64,000 bases of DNA from Serratia nevei (GCF_024160145.1 NZ_JAMYWQ010000011.1:62001-126000); one strand, 5' to 3'; shown: positions 37,470-53,181, counted from the stretch's first letter. A program made the numbers and translations. The notes: generated by a model not told the origin, from the sequence alone.

Positions 37470-38204
37470 TTAGTCGGCTTTTTCGTCTTTACCGCCCGGA
37501 GAGAGCAGCTTTTCCAGGGCGTCGCCGCCCAAATGACGGAAGTCCTGCCCTTTGACGAAATAGAAGATAAATTCGCAGATGTTCTGGCAGCGGTCGCCGA
37601 TACGCTCGATAGAACGGGCGCAGAACAACGCAGTCAGCACGCTGGGAATGGTGCGTGAGTCTTCCATCATGTAGGTCATCAGCTGACGCACGATGCCTTC
37701 GTATTCCTGGTCGACCTTTTTATCTTCGCGGTAAATACGGATCGCCTCGTCCAGATCCATGCGCGCAAACGCGTCCAGCACGTCGTGCAGCATCTGCACG
37801 GTGTGGCGCCCCAGCGACTCCAGGCTGACCAGCAGCGGCTGGTGCTGGTGCGAGAACTTCTCCAGCGCGGTGCGGCAGATTTTGTCCGCCACGTCGCCGA
37901 TGCGCTCCAGCTCGGAAATGGTTTTGATGATCGCCATCACCAGGCGCAGATCGCTGGCGGTTGGCTGACGCTTGGCGATGATGCGCACGCAGGCTTCGTC
38001 GATCGCCACTTCCATCATGTTGACCTTGGCATCGCCTTCGATCACGCGCTTGGCCAGCTCGCCATCCTGATTGTGCATCGCGGTGATGGCGTCGGTCAGC
38101 TGCTGTTCCACCAGCCCGCCCATGGTCAGCACCTGGGTGCGGATATGCTCAAGCTCTGCGTTGAACTGGCCGGAAATGTGTTTGTTTAAATTCAGGTTAT
38201 CCAT
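37470..38204 (-). CDS. phoU: Phosphate signalling protein PhoU
   Basis: Links the PstSCAB transporter to the PhoR sensor, keeping the Pho regulon off when phosphate is ample. The 244-residue product has two PhoU three-helix repeats with ExxxD metal-binding motifs ([36 protein letters not shown]). The start at 38204 ([15 protein letters not shown]) fits E. coli; a five-residue longer frame is rejected. It is the last gene of the pst operon, 11 bases after pstB. Confidence 0.97.
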   Translation of the reverse strand: MDNLNLNKHISGQFNAELEHIRTQVLTMGGLVEQQLTDAITAMHNQDGELAKRVIEGDAKVNMMEVAIDEACVRIIAKRQPTASDLRLVMAIIKTISELERIGDVADKICRTALEKFSHQHQPLLVSLESLGRHTVQMLHDVLDAFARMDLDEAIRIYREDKKVDQEYEGIVRQLMTYMMEDSRTIPSVLTALFCARSIERIGDRCQNICEFIFYFVKGQDFRHLGGDALEKLLSPGGKDEKAD

Positions 38205-38215
38205 GATGCTTCCTA

Positions 38216-39040
<825 letters not shown>

Positions 39041-39931
39041 TTATGAATGCTTTTTCTTGGCGAAAATCACGCGCGCCAGGATATTCAGTAACAGTACGCA
39101 CAGGGTGATCAACAGCACCCCGGCCCAGGCCAGCTGTTGCCATTCGGCGAACGGGCTCATGGCGAATTTGAAGATGGTCACCGGCAGGTTGGCGATCGGC
39201 TGCATCAGGTCGGTGCTCCAGAACTGGTTCGACAGCGAGGTGAACAGCAGCGGTGCGGTTTCCCCCGCGATGCGCGCAATCGCCAGCAGCACGCCGGTGA
39301 TGATGCCGGACACCGACGCCTTCAGCGTGATGGCGGAAATCATGCGCCATTTCGGCGTACCCAGGGCGTACGCGGCCTCGCGCAGCGTATCCGGTACCAG
39401 CTTCAGCATGTTTTCGGTGGTGCGAATGACGATCGGCACCTGCAGCAGCGCCAGCGCCACGATGCCGGCCCAGCCGGAGAAGTGTTCCATCTTCGCCACC
39501 ACGATGGTGTAAACGAACAGGCCCACCACGATCGACGGTGCGGACAGCAGGATATCGTTGATAAAGCGGATCACTTCCGCCAGCCAGGATTTACGGCCGT
39601 ATTCCGCCAGGTAGATGCCGGCCATGATGCCCAGCGGCGTACCGAAGATGGTCGCCCACAGGATCAACAGGCCGCTGCCGGCGATGGCGTTGGCCAAGCC
39701 GCCGCCCGCGGTATTCGGCGGCGGGGTCATTTCGGTGAACAGCGCCAGCGACATACCGTCGAAGCCTTTGGTGACGGTGGCGATCAGGATCCAGATCAGC
39801 CAGAACAGCCCGAACGCCATGGTCGCCATCGACAGGAACAGCGCGAGGCGGTTTTTCTGCCGGCGCCAGGCCTGCATTTTGCGGCGGCTTTCCGCCAGAA
39901 CGACTGCGTTTTGCATATCCATCGTCGCCAT
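39041..39931 (-). CDS. pstA: Phosphate ABC transporter permease PstA
   Basis: A 296-residue permease with about six membrane segments; the EAA loop is [26 protein letters not shown]. Starts [19 protein letters not shown] at 39931, one base after the pstC stop. It forms the channel with PstC. Confidence 0.97.
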   Translation of the reverse strand: MATMDMQNAVVLAESRRKMQAWRRQKNRLALFLSMATMAFGLFWLIWILIATVTKGFDGMSLALFTEMTPPPNTAGGGLANAIAGSGLLILWATIFGTPLGIMAGIYLAEYGRKSWLAEVIRFINDILLSAPSIVVGLFVYTIVVAKMEHFSGWAGIVALALLQVPIVIRTTENMLKLVPDTLREAAYALGTPKWRMISAITLKASVSGIITGVLLAIARIAGETAPLLFTSLSNQFWSTDLMQPIANLPVTIFKFAMSPFAEWQQLAWAGVLLITLCVLLLNILARVIFAKKKHS

Positions 39932-39932
39932 G

Positions 39933-40889
39933 TTAACGCCCCTCATTCTTGGCCAGACGCATGATCATCAGTTTCGACAGCGCCAGCACGATAAAGGTGA
40001 TAACAAACAGAATCAGACCCAGCTCCATCAACGCGGCGGTGTGCACGCCGGACTCGGCTTCGGCGAATTCGTTGGCCAGCGCCGAGGTGATGCTGTTGCC
40101 CGGCATGTACAGCGAAGCGCTGTCGAGCTGGTAGGTGTTACCGATGATAAAGGTCACCGCCATGGTTTCCCCCAGCGCGCGGCCCAGGCCCAACATCACG
40201 CCGCCGATGACGCCGTTTTTGGTGAACGGCAGCACGATGCGCCAGATGACTTCCCAGGTGGTGCAACCGATGCCGTAGGCCGACTCTTTCATCATCACCG
40301 GCGTCTGTTCGAACACGTCGCGCATGACCGCGGCGATGTAAGGAATGATCATGATCGCCAGGATCACCCCGGCGGCCAGAATGCCGATGCCGAAGGCCGG
40401 GCCGGAGAACAGCTCGCCGACGATCGGAATGCCCGACAGCACTTCGCCCACCGGCGTCTGGAAGTATTCGGCGAACAGCGGGGCGAACACGAACAGGCCC
40501 CACATGCCGTAGACGATGCTCGGGATGGCCGCCAGCAGCTCAATGGCGATGCCCAGCGGCCGCTTCAACCAGTTCGGCGCCAGTTCGGTCAGGAACAGCG
40601 CGATGCCGAAGCTCACCGGCACGGCGATGATCAGCGCGATAAGCGAGGTGACCACGGTACCGTAGATCGGCACCAGCGCGCCGAACTGCTCCGCCGGCGC
40701 GTCCCACTCTTTGGTCCACAGGAAAGCGAAGCCGAATTTCTGCATGCTTGGCCAGGAGGCGAAGATCAGCGAAACGATAATGCCGCCCAGCAACAATAGG
40801 GTAATCAGCGCCGCCAGTCTCACCAGCGCGCTGAAAATGATGTCACCGTTTTTGCCCGGTGCTTTGATGGTCGGCTTGTACTCAGCCAT
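39933..40889 (-). CDS. pstC: Phosphate ABC transporter permease PstC
   Basis: A 318-residue permease with about six membrane segments; the EAA loop is [22 protein letters not shown]-terminus [20 protein letters not shown] matches E. coli PstC. It follows pstS after 91 bases that contain a strong hairpin. Confidence 0.97.
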   Translation of the reverse strand: MAEYKPTIKAPGKNGDIIFSALVRLAALITLLLLGGIIVSLIFASWPSMQKFGFAFLWTKEWDAPAEQFGALVPIYGTVVTSLIALIIAVPVSFGIALFLTELAPNWLKRPLGIAIELLAAIPSIVYGMWGLFVFAPLFAEYFQTPVGEVLSGIPIVGELFSGPAFGIGILAAGVILAIMIIPYIAAVMRDVFEQTPVMMKESAYGIGCTTWEVIWRIVLPFTKNGVIGGVMLGLGRALGETMAVTFIIGNTYQLDSASLYMPGNSITSALANEFAEAESGVHTAALMELGLILFVITFIVLALSKLMIMRLAKNEGR

Positions 40890-40950
40890 AGATTACTCTC
40901 TGTTTGAACCCTGGCAGCCCCAACCGGGATCGGAGCCTGAAGAACTGTGT

Positions 40951-40973
40951 GGGGCGCGGCGAACCCGCGCCCC
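40951..40973 (-). other. Hairpin between pstS and pstC
   Basis: GGGGCGCGG (40951-40959) and CCGCGCCCC (40965-40973) form a nine-base stem just after the pstS stop, without T-run. It probably attenuates or processes the message so that PstS is made in excess over the membrane components. Confidence 0.7.
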
Positions 40974-40980
40974 TGCGTTG

Positions 40981-42021
40981 TTAGTACAGCGCTTTACCTG
41001 AACTGTCTTTTACGTTGGTTTTCCAGGCCGCGCGCACCTGCTCAACCACTTCTTTCGGCAGGGTGGCGTAATCCAGCTCGTTAGCCTGTTTGGCGCCGGT
41101 TTTGTAAGCCCAGTCGAAGAACTTCAGCACTTCGGCACCCTGAGCAGGGTTTTTCTGCTCTTTATGCACCAGGATGAAGGTGGTGGAGGTGATTGGCCAC
41201 ACGTTGTCGCCTTTCTGGTCGGTCAGATCCTGAGCGAAGGTCTTGCTCCAATCCGCACCTTTGGCGGCGTTGCTGAAGCTCTCTTCGGTCGGGCTGACCG
41301 CTTTGCCGTCGGCGGAAACCAGCTTGGTGTAAGCCAGATTGTTCTGCTTGGCGTAAGCGTATTCTACGTAGCCGATAGAGCCCGGCAGACGCTGAACGAA
41401 GGCGGCGATACCGTCGTTGCCCTTGCCGCCCAGACCGGTCGGCCAGTTAACGGTAGAACCGGCGCCGATCTTCTCTTTCCACTGCGCGTTGGCCTTGGAC
41501 AGGTAGCTGGTGAACACGAACGAGGTGCCGGAACCGTCGGCGCGGCGCACCACGGCGATGTTCTGGTCAGGCAGTTTCACGCCAGGGTTCAGCTTGGTGA
41601 TAGCCGGATCGTTCCACTTTTTGACGTTGCCCAGGTAGATATCGCCCAGGGTTTTGCCGTCCAGCGTCAGTTCGCCGGATTTGATGCCCGGGATATTCAC
41701 GGCCAGCACCACGCCGCCGATCACGGTCGGGAATTGGAACAGGCCGTCAGCCGCCAGCTTGTCGTCAGACAGCGGGGCGTCGGAGGCGCCAAAGTCAACG
41801 GTGTTGGCCACGATTTGCTTCACGCCGCCAGAGGAGCCAATGCCCTGATAGTTAACTTTGTTGCCGGTTTCTTTCTGATAAGAATCTGCCCACTTGGCGT
41901 AAACCGGAGCGGGGAATGTCGCACCTGCACCGGTCAGGCTGGCAGCAGCGAACGCGGACACGGCGGTCAGGGAGAAGGTCGCTGCCACAATACTGGCGAC
42001 GGTGGTACGCATCAGTTTCAT
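40981..42021 (-). CDS. pstS: Periplasmic phosphate-binding protein PstS
   Basis: A 346-residue high-affinity phosphate-binding protein. Signal peptide [23 protein letters not shown] precedes [19 protein letters not shown]. Phosphate-contact segments [23 protein letters not shown] and the aspartate in [10 protein letters not shown] are visible. First gene of pstSCAB-phoU, with two Pho boxes upstream. Confidence 0.98.
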   Translation of the reverse strand: MKLMRTTVASIVAATFSLTAVSAFAAASLTGAGATFPAPVYAKWADSYQKETGNKVNYQGIGSSGGVKQIVANTVDFGASDAPLSDDKLAADGLFQFPTVIGGVVLAVNIPGIKSGELTLDGKTLGDIYLGNVKKWNDPAITKLNPGVKLPDQNIAVVRRADGSGTSFVFTSYLSKANAQWKEKIGAGSTVNWPTGLGGKGNDGIAAFVQRLPGSIGYVEYAYAKQNNLAYTKLVSADGKAVSPTEESFSNAAKGADWSKTFAQDLTDQKGDNVWPITSTTFILVHKEQKNPAQGAEVLKFFDWAYKTGAKQANELDYATLPKEVVEQVRAAWKTNVKDSSGKALY

Positions 42022-42093
42022 AATCCCTCCTAATGGGATATTTAAAATCGACTTCGAGTCGTTTTAATCAGAGTAAGTATTGCTGCAGGAGGG

Positions 42094-42149
42094 AAAATAG
42101 GACAGTTTGGTGACAGAAAAATGTACGCAATATTACAGTTATATGACAC
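42094..42149 (-). promoter_or_regulatory. Pho boxes and -10 of the pstS promoter
   Basis: On the minus strand GTGTCATATAACTGTAAT (42132-42149) and CTGTCACCAAACTGTC (42101-42116) match the PhoB box CTGTCATAAAACTGTCAT. A TATTTT -10 (42094-42099) follows. The layout is as in E. coli pstS, where PhoB replaces the -35 element. Confidence 0.88.
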
Positions 42150-42236
42150 TCAGGCGGGATATTAATTAATATATTGATTAATCTATTTTTTTAACAAAAA
42201 ATCGCCTCATATCTTGCATAGGCAAAGGGAATGGAA

Positions 42237-42608
42237 ATGAAAAAATCACTTATTTTGTCAACGGTTAGTTTGTGCCTGCTGGCGACAGCCAATGTCATGG
42301 CGTCCGACGGATTAAAACGCAGTCAGCAGCCGAGCGGCGGCACTGATAACCTCCTTCTTTGGAGTCGCTACGATCAAGGCTACGTTATTTCTAATTATCG
42401 CTTAATGGATTTGGAAAATTTTGAAGAAAAAATCAGACGCCAGGAACAGAATATAAAGCAACTCAAGGACAAACAGGACGATATTGCGCGGGAAAACAGG
42501 AGTAAGGACAGTGAACTTCGCGACCTCAAGCAACAATTGCAAGAACAAAGCCGCACAATCAACGATCTGAAACGCGCGCAACAAGAGCTCAGCAATAAAA
42601 TCAGGTAA
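42237..42608 (+). CDS. Small exported coiled-coil protein
   Basis: A 123-residue protein I cannot name. Signal peptide MKKSLILSTVSLCLLATANVMA is followed by a short linker and, from about residue 55 to the end, a continuous highly charged coiled coil with heptads (LENFEEKIRRQEQNIKQL..., DLKQQLQEQSRTINDLKRAQ). AAGGGA six bases before the ATG at 42237 favours it over the ATG at 42231. It is divergent from pstS, with the 215-base gap carrying Pho boxes on the other strand, and AT-richer than its surroundings. Possibly a periplasmic scaffold; function unknown. Confidence 0.75.
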   Translation: MKKSLILSTVSLCLLATANVMASDGLKRSQQPSGGTDNLLLWSRYDQGYVISNYRLMDLENFEEKIRRQEQNIKQLKDKQDDIARENRSKDSELRDLKQQLQEQSRTINDLKRAQQELSNKIR

Positions 42609-42611
42609 TAG

Positions 42612-42637
42612 AAAAGCCGGCGCACAGGCCGGCTTTT
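42612..42637. terminator. Bidirectional terminator between the coiled-coil gene and glmS
   Basis: AAAAGCCGGC (42612-42621) and GCCGGCTTTT (42628-42637) enclose a six-base loop, with T-runs in both directions. Confidence 0.85.
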
Positions 42638-42656
42638 GCAGTTTACCTGCGGCAAA

Positions 42657-44486
42657 TTACTCTACGGTGACAGACTTCGCCAGGTTACGCGGCTGGTCAA
42701 CGTCGGTGCCTTTAATCAGCGCTACGTGGTAAGACAGCAGCTGCAACGGCACGGTGTAGAAGATCGGCGCGACGATTTCTTCGACGTGCGGCAGAGGAAT
42801 GATGGTCATGCCTTCGCTGCTGACGAAGCCGGCGTCCTGATCGGCGAACACGTACAGCTGGCCGCCGCGCGCGCGCACTTCTTCAATGTTGGACTTCAGC
42901 TTTTCCAGCAGTTCGTTGTTCGGTGCCACCACGATCACCGGCATATCGGCGTCGATCAGCGCCAGCGGGCCGTGTTTCAGCTCGCCCGCCGCATAAGCTT
43001 CCGCGTGAATATAGGAGATCTCTTTCAGCTTCAGCGCCCCCTCCATGGCGATCGGATACTGATCGCCGCGGCCGAGGAACAACGCATGGTGCTTGTCGGA
43101 GAAGCCTTCCGCCAGCGCTTCGATCTCTTTATCCATCGACAGCATCTGCTCGATGCGCGCCGGCAGCGCCTGCAGGCCGTGCACGATCTCCTGCTCCACG
43201 CTTTCCGCCATGCCTTTCAGGCGGCCCAGGCGCGCCACCAGCATCAGCAGCACGGTGAGCTGCGTGGTGAAGGCCTTGGTCGAAGCTACGCCGATTTCCG
43301 TGCCGGCCTTGGTCATCAGCGCCAGATCGGATTCGCGTACCAGCGAAGAACCGGCCACGTTACAAACGGCCAGCGAACCGAGATAACCCAGCTCTTTGGA
43401 CAGGCGCAGCGCCGCTAACGTGTCGGCGGTTTCGCCGGACTGCGACAGGGTGATGATCAGGCTGCCCGGGCGCACCGCCGATTTGCGGTAACGGAACTCG
43501 GACGCGATCTCGACGTCACACGGCACGCCGGCCAGCGCTTCGAACCAGTAACGCGCCACCATACCGGAGTGATAAGAGGTGCCGCAGGCGATAATCTGCA
43601 CGTGCTGCACCTTGGCCAACAGCTCATCGGCGCGCGGGCCCAGCTCGCTCAGGTTGATTTGGCCATGGCTGAAACGCCCTTCCAGGGTGTTTTTCAGCGC
43701 CAGCGGCTGTTCGTAGATCTCTTTTTGCATGTAGTGACGGTAAGCGCCCTTGTCGCCGGCGTCATACTGCACCTGGGATTCGATCTCAGGGCGCTCGATG
43801 GCATTGCCCTGCTTGTCGAAGATGTTGACGGTGCGGCGAGTCACTTCCACCACGTCGCCTTCTTCCAGGAAGATGAAGCGGCGGGTAACCGGCAGCAGCG
43901 CCAGCTGATCGGAAGCGATGAAGTTTTCCCCGACGCCGCGGCCGATAACCAGCGGGCTACCGGAACGTGCAGCGACCAATACGCTCGGATCGCGGCTGTC
44001 CATCACCACGGTGCCGTAGGCGCCGCGCAGCTGCGGGATCACGCGCTGAACCACTTCCAGCAGCGTACCGCCCTGCTGTTGTTCCCAGTGCACCAGGTGC
44101 GCGATCACTTCGGTGTCGGTTTCAGAACTGAAGCGGTAACCGCGTTCGATCAGCAGTTCGCGCAGCGGTTCGTGGTTTTCGATGATGCCGTTATGCACCA
44201 CGGTAATGTAGTCGGAAACATGCGGGTGCGCGTTTGCTTCGGTCGGTTCACCGTGCGTTGCCCAGCGGGTGTGAGCAATGCCGGTCCCGCCGTGCAGCTC
44301 GGTTTGCTCTGCCGCATCGGCCAGTTTTTGCACCTTGCCGACGCGGCGCAGGCGGCTGACGCTGCCCTGCGCATCGACCACCGCCAAACCGGCGGAGTCA
44401 TAACCGCGGTACTCGAGACGACGTAAACCTTCCAACAGGATTTCTGCGATATCACGTTGCGCTACTGCGCCTACAATTCCACACAT
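42657..44486 (-). CDS. glmS: Glutamine--fructose-6-phosphate aminotransferase GlmS
   Basis: First enzyme of hexosamine synthesis: fructose-6-phosphate plus glutamine to glucosamine-6-phosphate. The 609-residue protein has the class II glutaminase domain (catalytic Cys 2 after Met, [12 protein letters not shown]), then two SIS isomerase domains ([36 protein letters not shown]) and the C-terminal [13 protein letters not shown]. Follows glmU after 151 bases as in E. coli. Control by the GlmZ sRNA is known in E. coli; I could not verify its target site here. Confidence 0.98.
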   Translation of the reverse strand: MCGIVGAVAQRDIAEILLEGLRRLEYRGYDSAGLAVVDAQGSVSRLRRVGKVQKLADAAEQTELHGGTGIAHTRWATHGEPTEANAHPHVSDYITVVHNGIIENHEPLRELLIERGYRFSSETDTEVIAHLVHWEQQQGGTLLEVVQRVIPQLRGAYGTVVMDSRDPSVLVAARSGSPLVIGRGVGENFIASDQLALLPVTRRFIFLEEGDVVEVTRRTVNIFDKQGNAIERPEIESQVQYDAGDKGAYRHYMQKEIYEQPLALKNTLEGRFSHGQINLSELGPRADELLAKVQHVQIIACGTSYHSGMVARYWFEALAGVPCDVEIASEFRYRKSAVRPGSLIITLSQSGETADTLAALRLSKELGYLGSLAVCNVAGSSLVRESDLALMTKAGTEIGVASTKAFTTQLTVLLMLVARLGRLKGMAESVEQEIVHGLQALPARIEQMLSMDKEIEALAEGFSDKHHALFLGRGDQYPIAMEGALKLKEISYIHAEAYAAGELKHGPLALIDADMPVIVVAPNNELLEKLKSNIEEVRARGGQLYVFADQDAGFVSSEGMTIIPLPHVEEIVAPIFYTVPLQLLSYHVALIKGTDVDQPRNLAKSVTVE

Positions 44487-44603
44487 CAGTTGTATTCCTA
44501 ATGAACGCCCTTCATAGGCGCTTTCGATGCCTTGACCTGATTTTTGCCGGTTTTTACCGTGCGCCCCCGAGCCTGTAGATGGTGGGGGTTATTATGTTTT
44601 GTA

Positions 44604-44626
44604 TTGGGCTCGTGAACGGAGCCCAA
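44604..44626 (-). other. Hairpin in the glmU-glmS intergenic region
   Basis: TTGGGCTC (44604-44611) and GAGCCCAA (44619-44626) form an eight-base stem just after the glmU stop. In E. coli the glmUS message is cleaved near this point; a processing or stabilising role is likely. Confidence 0.5.
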
Positions 44627-44637
44627 CGCAAAACACA

Positions 44638-46011
44638 CTATGGCTTCTTCTTCACCGGACGTTGCCAGCCCTGAATGTGCACCTGCTTGACGCGGCTCAG
44701 CACCAGTTCGTTCTCGGCGATATCGCGCGTCACCGTGGTGCCGGCGGCGATGGTGGAGCCTTTGCCGACCGACACCGGCGCCACCAGTTGCGTATCGGAA
44801 CCGACGAACACGCCGTCGCCGATCACCGTCTTGTGCTTGTTGGCGCCATCGTAGTTGCAGGTGATGGTGCCGGCGCCGATATTCACGTCATCGCCAATTT
44901 CGGCATCGCCCAGGTAGCTGAGGTGGCCGGCCTTGGAGCCTTTGCCCAGGCGCGCCTTTTTCATTTCCACGAAGTTGCCGACGTGAGCCCCTGCCGCCAG
45001 CTCCGCGCCTGGGCGCAGGCGGGCGAACGGCCCTACGGTGCAGTCGGCTTCCAGCACGCTGTCTTCCAGCACGCTGTAAGGGCTGATCTCGCAGCCATCG
45101 CCGATCACGCAGTTTTTCAGCACGCAGCCGGCACCGATTTTCACCCGGTCACCCAGCTTGACGTGACCTTCGATAATCACATTCGCATCAATAGTGATGT
45201 CGCGGCCGTGAACAAGTTCCCCGCGCAGATCGAAACGCGCCGGATCCAGCAGCATTACGCCGGCCAACAGCAGCTTTTCAGACTGTTCCGACTGGAATAC
45301 GCGCTCCAGGGTCGCCAGCTGCAGGCGGTTGTTCACGCCTTCCACTTCGCTCAAACGCGACGGGTGCACGGCCTCGATTTTCTTGCCGTCGGCATGGGCC
45401 AACGCAATGATATCGGTGATGTAAAACTCGCCCTGTGCGTTGTCGTTATTCAACATCCCCAGCCAGCGCTTCAGATCGCGCCCGTTGGCCACCAGGATGC
45501 CGGTATTGATCTCGTTGATCTGACGCTGCGCTTCGCTGGCGTCCTTGTGTTCGACAATGCCCACCACGTCGCCCTGCTCGCGCACGATGCGACCATAGCC
45601 GCTCGGATCGTCCAGCTTGACCGTCAGCAGCCCGATACCGCCCTGCGGCTTGGCCGCCAGCAGGCGTTGCAGCGTATCCACGGAGATCAACGGCACGTCG
45701 CCGTACAGCATCAGCACGTCTTCATCGTCGGCAAAATGCGGCGCGGCCTGCTGCATCGCATGGCCGGTTCCTAATTGCTCAGCCTGCAGCACCCAGTTCA
45801 GCGCACCTTCGGTCAACGTGCTTTTCAGCAGATCGCCCCCGTGGCCGTATACCAGGTGAACCTGTTGCGCGCCCAGTTTCATCGCGGCATCAATGACGTG
45901 TTGCACCATCGGCTTGCCGGCCAACGGATGTAAGACCTTGGGAAGATCGGAATACATGCGTGTTCCCTTGCCCGCGGCGAGGATAACCACGCTCATTGCG
46001 CTGTTCGACAT
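44638..46011 (-). CDS. glmU: Bifunctional GlmU: uridyltransferase and glucosamine-1-phosphate acetyltransferase
   Basis: Makes UDP-N-acetylglucosamine from glucosamine-1-phosphate for peptidoglycan and LPS. The 457-residue protein has a nucleotidyltransferase domain (about 1-229; [20 protein letters not shown]) and a left-handed beta-helix of hexapeptide repeats (about 250-440; [17 protein letters not shown], catalytic His in the [10 protein letters not shown] region). The start at 46011 ([14 protein letters not shown]) matches E. coli; the frame continues 42 codons upstream without support. Confidence 0.97.
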   Translation of the reverse strand: MSNSAMSVVILAAGKGTRMYSDLPKVLHPLAGKPMVQHVIDAAMKLGAQQVHLVYGHGGDLLKSTLTEGALNWVLQAEQLGTGHAMQQAAPHFADDEDVLMLYGDVPLISVDTLQRLLAAKPQGGIGLLTVKLDDPSGYGRIVREQGDVVGIVEHKDASEAQRQINEINTGILVANGRDLKRWLGMLNNDNAQGEFYITDIIALAHADGKKIEAVHPSRLSEVEGVNNRLQLATLERVFQSEQSEKLLLAGVMLLDPARFDLRGELVHGRDITIDANVIIEGHVKLGDRVKIGAGCVLKNCVIGDGCEISPYSVLEDSVLEADCTVGPFARLRPGAELAAGAHVGNFVEMKKARLGKGSKAGHLSYLGDAEIGDDVNIGAGTITCNYDGANKHKTVIGDGVFVGSDTQLVAPVSVGKGSTIAAGTTVTRDIAENELVLSRVKQVHIQGWQRPVKKKP

Positions 46012-46242
46012 AAGCAACCTGATAACTCCATTTTGATAGACGAAAGTAAAACCGTTTAGCGACGATATTACTACATATTTCTCTGCACGAACCCGGCGTA
46101 GGCCGCGTGGGCCTTGGCCTGCCGCTATCGCGGCCAATTCGGCGTCGGGACGAAAAAACTGTCGGCGATCGGCGACGTTTATTTCCCGATATCAGGGGTT
46201 ATACACCACCCTGTCCGCCGGGCTGAAATGCTTATTTTAAAG

Positions 46243-46272
46243 TAAAAAAAAAGCGACCCTATAGGCCGCTTT
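46243..46272 (-). terminator. Terminator of the atp operon
   Basis: AAAGCGACC (46250-46258) and GGCCGCTTT (46264-46272) with one mismatch, followed on the minus strand by eight T (46243-46250). A second compact stem, TGGGTGCC/GGCACCCA (46281-46297), lies immediately after the atpC stop. Confidence 0.8.
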
Positions 46273-46301
46273 CTTAAAGTTGGGTGCCGGGCACCCAAAC
46301 A

Positions 46302-46721
46302 TTACATCGCTTTTCTGGTGAGCTCGATAACGCGCAGTTTTGCGATCGCTTTCGCCAGTTCAGCGGATGCCTGAGCATAGTCGACATCGCCATGAGAGCT
46401 GCGAATGTGTTCTTCAGCTTTACGCTTAGCTTCCAACGCTCTCGCTTCGTCGAGGTCAGTACCACGGATAGCAGTGTCCGCCAGCACGGTAACCACGCTC
46501 GGCTGCACCTCGAGGATGCCGCCGGACAGGTAGATGAACTCTTCTTCACCGTGCTGCTTAACAATACGCACCATGCCAGGCTTGATGGCAGTCAGCAGCG
46601 GCGCATGGCCAGGGAAGATCCCCAGTTCACCTTCGCTGCCTGTCACCTGGATCTTCTGCACCAGGCCGGAAAACATCTGTTTTTCCGCGCTGACTACATC
46701 CAGATGGTAAGTCATAGCCAT
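46302..46721 (-). CDS. atpC: ATP synthase epsilon subunit
   Basis: A 139-residue rotor-stalk protein and intrinsic inhibitor of the F1 ATPase. N-terminal beta-sandwich ([35 protein letters not shown]) plus two C-terminal helices. Starts MAMTYHLDV. Last gene of the atp operon, 20 bases after atpD. Confidence 0.98.
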   Translation of the reverse strand: MAMTYHLDVVSAEKQMFSGLVQKIQVTGSEGELGIFPGHAPLLTAIKPGMVRIVKQHGEEEFIYLSGGILEVQPSVVTVLADTAIRGTDLDEARALEAKRKAEEHIRSSHGDVDYAQASAELAKAIAKLRVIELTRKAM

Positions 46722-46741
46722 ATCACCCTCCTCTCAAGGCG

Positions 46742-48151
<1,410 letters not shown>

Positions 48152-48156
48152 CTAGC

Positions 48157-49020
48157 TTAAACCGCGGAGGCTCCCGAAACGATCTCGGTGAGTTCCTGAG
48201 TGATGCTGGCCTGACGCGCCTTGTTGTATACCAACTGCAGCTCTTTGATCAGGCTACCGCCGTTATCGGTTGCGGCTTTCATCGCGACCATTCGTGCGGC
48301 CTGCTCGCTGGCCAGGTTTTCCACGACGCCCTGATAAACCTGCGACTCCACATAGCGGCGCAGCAAGGTATCAAGCAGCACTTTTGGATCGGGTTCATAC
48401 AGGTAATCCCAAGGCGTTTTCTTCAGCTCTGCGTCATCGGCTGGCGGTAACGGCAGCAGCTGAAGCACCTGCGGCTCTTGGGACATCGTATTAACAAATT
48501 TGTTGCTGACAATGTACAGCTTGTCCAAACGACCTTCGTCGTAGGCCTGCAGCATCACTTTCACCGGCCCGATCAGATCCGACAGGGAAGGTTTGTCCCC
48601 CATGCCGGTCACCTGGGCAACCACGTTGCCGCCCACGGAACCAAAGAAAGAGGCCGCTTTAGAGCCAATCAGCGCCAAATCGGTTTCGACGCCTTTTTCG
48701 GACCAGGCTTTCATCTCCGCCAGCAGCTTTTTGAACAGGTTGATGTTCAAGCCGCCGCAGAGACCACGGTCAGTAGACACCACCAGATACCCGACGCGCT
48801 TAACGTCACGCTCATCCAGGTACGGGTGCTTGTACTCCAGATTCCCTAACGCAAGGTGACCAATCACTTTGCGCATGGTCTCTGCATAAGGACGGCTGGC
48901 CGCCATGCGATCCTGCGATTTACGCATTTTGGAGGCGGCGACCATTTCCATCGCTTTAGTGATCTTTTGCGTGTTTTGCACGCTAGCGATCTTACTACGT
49001 ATCTCTTTTGCGCCGGCCAT
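48157..49020 (-). CDS. atpG: ATP synthase gamma subunit
   Basis: Central rotor shaft of F1, 287 residues. The long N- and C-terminal helices that form the shaft ([40 protein letters not shown]) are recognisable. 32 bases upstream of atpD. Confidence 0.98.
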   Translation of the reverse strand: MAGAKEIRSKIASVQNTQKITKAMEMVAASKMRKSQDRMAASRPYAETMRKVIGHLALGNLEYKHPYLDERDVKRVGYLVVSTDRGLCGGLNINLFKKLLAEMKAWSEKGVETDLALIGSKAASFFGSVGGNVVAQVTGMGDKPSLSDLIGPVKVMLQAYDEGRLDKLYIVSNKFVNTMSQEPQVLQLLPLPPADDAELKKTPWDYLYEPDPKVLLDTLLRRYVESQVYQGVVENLASEQAARMVAMKAATDNGGSLIKELQLVYNKARQASITQELTEIVSGASAV

Positions 49021-49079
49021 CTCTGCTTCTCCTCAGTGCCAGACGGCCTGCTGTCTTTCAACAGCAGGACCGTTCGGCG

Positions 49080-50621
49080 TTACCAGGACTGGGTTTTCTT
49101 GAAGGTCTCGAGGATGTCTTTCAACTTGCCCTCGATCTCATCATTGAAGTTGCCAGTTTGGTTAATGTGGTTCAGCAGTTCGGCGTGCTCGCGGTCCGCA
49201 TAGGCGACCAGCGCGGCTTCGAAGCTCACCACTTTGGCGACTTCGACGTCGTTCAGGTAACCGCGTTCTGCGGCAAACAGCACCAGAGACTGTTGTGCAA
49301 CCGACATCGGCGCATACTGTTTCTGTTTCAGCAGCTCGGTCACTTTCTGACCGTGGCTCAGCTGTTTGCGGGTCGCGTCGTCCAGATCGGAGGCGAACTG
49401 GGAGAACGCTGCCAGTTCACGATACTGCGCCAGCGCGGTACGGATACCGCCGGACAGTTTCTTCATGATCTTGGTCTGCGCGGCGCCACCAACACGGGAT
49501 ACGGAGATACCCGGGTTAACTGCCGGACGAATACCGGAGTTGAACAGGTTGGATTCCAGGAAGATCTGACCATCGGTAATCGAGATTACGTTGGTCGGAA
49601 CGAACGCGGAAACGTCACCCGCCTGGGTTTCAATGATCGGCAGCGCGGTCAATGAACCGGTTTTACCTTTAACTTCACCTTTGGTGAAGGCTTCAACGTA
49701 TTCGGCGTTAACGCGCGCTGCACGCTCCAGCAAGCGGGAGTGCAGGTAGAATACGTCGCCTGGGTAAGCTTCACGACCTGGCGGACGACGAAGCAGCAGG
49801 GAAATCTGGCGGTAAGCAACGGCCTGCTTGGACAGGTCATCGTACACGATCAGCGCATCTTCACCGCGGTCACGGAAGTATTCGCCCATTGCGCAACCGG
49901 CATATGGTGCCAGGTATTGCAGTGCAGCGGATTCGGAAGCGGTCGCCACCACCACGATGGTGTTGGCCAGTGCGCCGTGCTCTTCCAGTTTGCGCACCAC
50001 GTTAGCGATGGTGGACGCTTTCTGGCCGATAGCCACGTAAACGCATTTGATGCCGGAGTCGCGTTGGTTGATGATCGCATCGATCGCCAGCGCGGTTTTA
50101 CCGGTCTGACGGTCACCGATCACCAGCTCACGCTGGCCACGGCCGATTGGAATCATGGCGTCAACGGATTTGTAGCCAGTCTGAACCGGCTGATCAACGG
50201 ACTGACGCTCGATAACGCCTGGGGCGATAGCTTCTACCGGAGAGAAACCGTCGTTCTCAATTGGGCCTTTGCCGTCGATTGGTGCGCCCAGGGTGTTAAC
50301 TACGCGGCCCAGCAGACCACGACCGACTGGAACTTCCAGGATACGGCCGGTGCATTTAACCTTCATGCCTTCGGCCAGATCCGCGTACGGACCCATGACC
50401 ACGGCACCGACGGAGTCGCGCTCCAGGTTCAATGCGATTGCGTAACGGTTGCCAGGCAGCGCGATCATTTCGCCCTGCATAACTTCGGCCAGGCCGTGTA
50501 CGCGGATGATCCCGTCGCTGACGGAAACGATAGTACCTTCATTGTGAGCTTCGCTCACTACATTGAACTGAGCAATGCGCTGCTTGATCAGTTCGCTGAT
50601 TTCGGTGGAATTCAGTTGCAT
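49080..50621 (-). CDS. atpA: ATP synthase alpha subunit
   Basis: Non-catalytic nucleotide-binding F1 subunit, 513 residues. P-loop [13 protein letters not shown] and the arginine finger in [13 protein letters not shown] are present. Starts [16 protein letters not shown]. 12 bases downstream of atpH. Confidence 0.99.
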   Translation of the reverse strand: MQLNSTEISELIKQRIAQFNVVSEAHNEGTIVSVSDGIIRVHGLAEVMQGEMIALPGNRYAIALNLERDSVGAVVMGPYADLAEGMKVKCTGRILEVPVGRGLLGRVVNTLGAPIDGKGPIENDGFSPVEAIAPGVIERQSVDQPVQTGYKSVDAMIPIGRGQRELVIGDRQTGKTALAIDAIINQRDSGIKCVYVAIGQKASTIANVVRKLEEHGALANTIVVVATASESAALQYLAPYAGCAMGEYFRDRGEDALIVYDDLSKQAVAYRQISLLLRRPPGREAYPGDVFYLHSRLLERAARVNAEYVEAFTKGEVKGKTGSLTALPIIETQAGDVSAFVPTNVISITDGQIFLESNLFNSGIRPAVNPGISVSRVGGAAQTKIMKKLSGGIRTALAQYRELAAFSQFASDLDDATRKQLSHGQKVTELLKQKQYAPMSVAQQSLVLFAAERGYLNDVEVAKVVSFEAALVAYADREHAELLNHINQTGNFNDEIEGKLKDILETFKKTQSW

Positions 50622-50633
50622 GCTCCAGTCCCC

Positions 50634-51167
50634 TTAAGACTGCAAGACGTCTGTCAGGCGTTCAAGACGACCGCGAACGCTGCCATCAATCACCATATCG
50701 CCGGCGCGAACAACGATGCCGGCCAGTACAGACTTGTCAATTTTGCAATTCAGCTTAACTTTGCGTGACAGACGTTTTTCCATCGCAGCGGCGATTTTCG
50801 CCTGCTGTTCGTCGCTCAGCGCGCTCGCAGAGAGCACTTCGACTTCGACGGTGGATTCCAGCGAGGCGCGCAGTTCGATGAACTGCTGCAGCACGGCAGG
50901 AAGAACCAGTAAACGTCCATTTTCGGCCATTACACGGATAAAGTTCTGGCCATGTTCGTCGAGCCGATCGCCACAAACCGCGATGAACGTCTTGGACAGC
51001 GTTTCTGGCGCGACCGCGCCAGACAGCAGTTCAGAAATCTGTTCATTGCGAGTGACAACAGCTGCAAACGCCAGCATGTCCTGCCAGCGCTCTACGCTTT
51101 GGTGCTCAACGGCAAAGTCAAAAGCTGCTTTGGCGTAGGGGCGAGCTACAGTTACAAATTCAGACAT
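50634..51167 (-). CDS. atpH: ATP synthase delta subunit
   Basis: Peripheral-stalk protein joining F1 to the b subunits, 177 residues. N-terminal helical domain ([13 protein letters not shown]) and C-terminal signature [22 protein letters not shown] are intact. Confidence 0.98.
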   Translation of the reverse strand: MSEFVTVARPYAKAAFDFAVEHQSVERWQDMLAFAAVVTRNEQISELLSGAVAPETLSKTFIAVCGDRLDEHGQNFIRVMAENGRLLVLPAVLQQFIELRASLESTVEVEVLSASALSDEQQAKIAAAMEKRLSRKVKLNCKIDKSVLAGIVVRAGDMVIDGSVRGRLERLTDVLQS

Positions 51168-51181
51168 CAGCCCCTCCCTCC

Positions 51182-51977
<796 letters not shown>

Positions 51978-51998
51978 AGTGCAAGTGTTTTAAGAAAA

Positions 51999-52793
<795 letters not shown>

Positions 52794-52797
52794 TTAG

Positions 52798-53181
52798 TTA
52801 ATTTCGGTAACTGTTAATCACGGCCGGTGCCACTATCTGCACCACTAACACCGCTAAATAGGTCAGGCCAAGCGGTATAAACTCCGCCTTGAACACCCCC
52901 AGCGCCACGATCAGTAAAACGATGGTGATCACGACCTTTAGCCCCTCGCCGATGGCGAACGACCAGGCAACCCTACCGGGCGCCGGCGTTTGCGCCTGAT
53001 GGCGCAAGGCAAACAGCATAAACATTGCACTCGGCAACCAGGCGGCGAAACCGCCTGCCAGCGCCGAAGCGCCCCATTCCGGGCTTTTCAGCCAGAAAGC
53101 AACGCTGATCAGAACAAAAGTCATTAACTGCAAAAACAGCAGTTTGCGTGCGACTTTCCCGCTGTAAAGGGACACAGACAT
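52798..53181 (-). CDS. atpI: ATP synthase accessory protein I
   Basis: A 127-residue membrane protein with four hydrophobic segments, thought to help c-ring assembly or Mg uptake. Starts MSVSLYSGKVARKLLFLQ at 53181 as in E. coli; the frame runs further upstream but crosses the promoter. First gene of the atp operon. Confidence 0.93.
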   Translation of the reverse strand: MSVSLYSGKVARKLLFLQLMTFVLISVAFWLKSPEWGASALAGGFAAWLPSAMFMLFALRHQAQTPAPGRVAWSFAIGEGLKVVITIVLLIVALGVFKAEFIPLGLTYLAVLVVQIVAPAVINSYRN

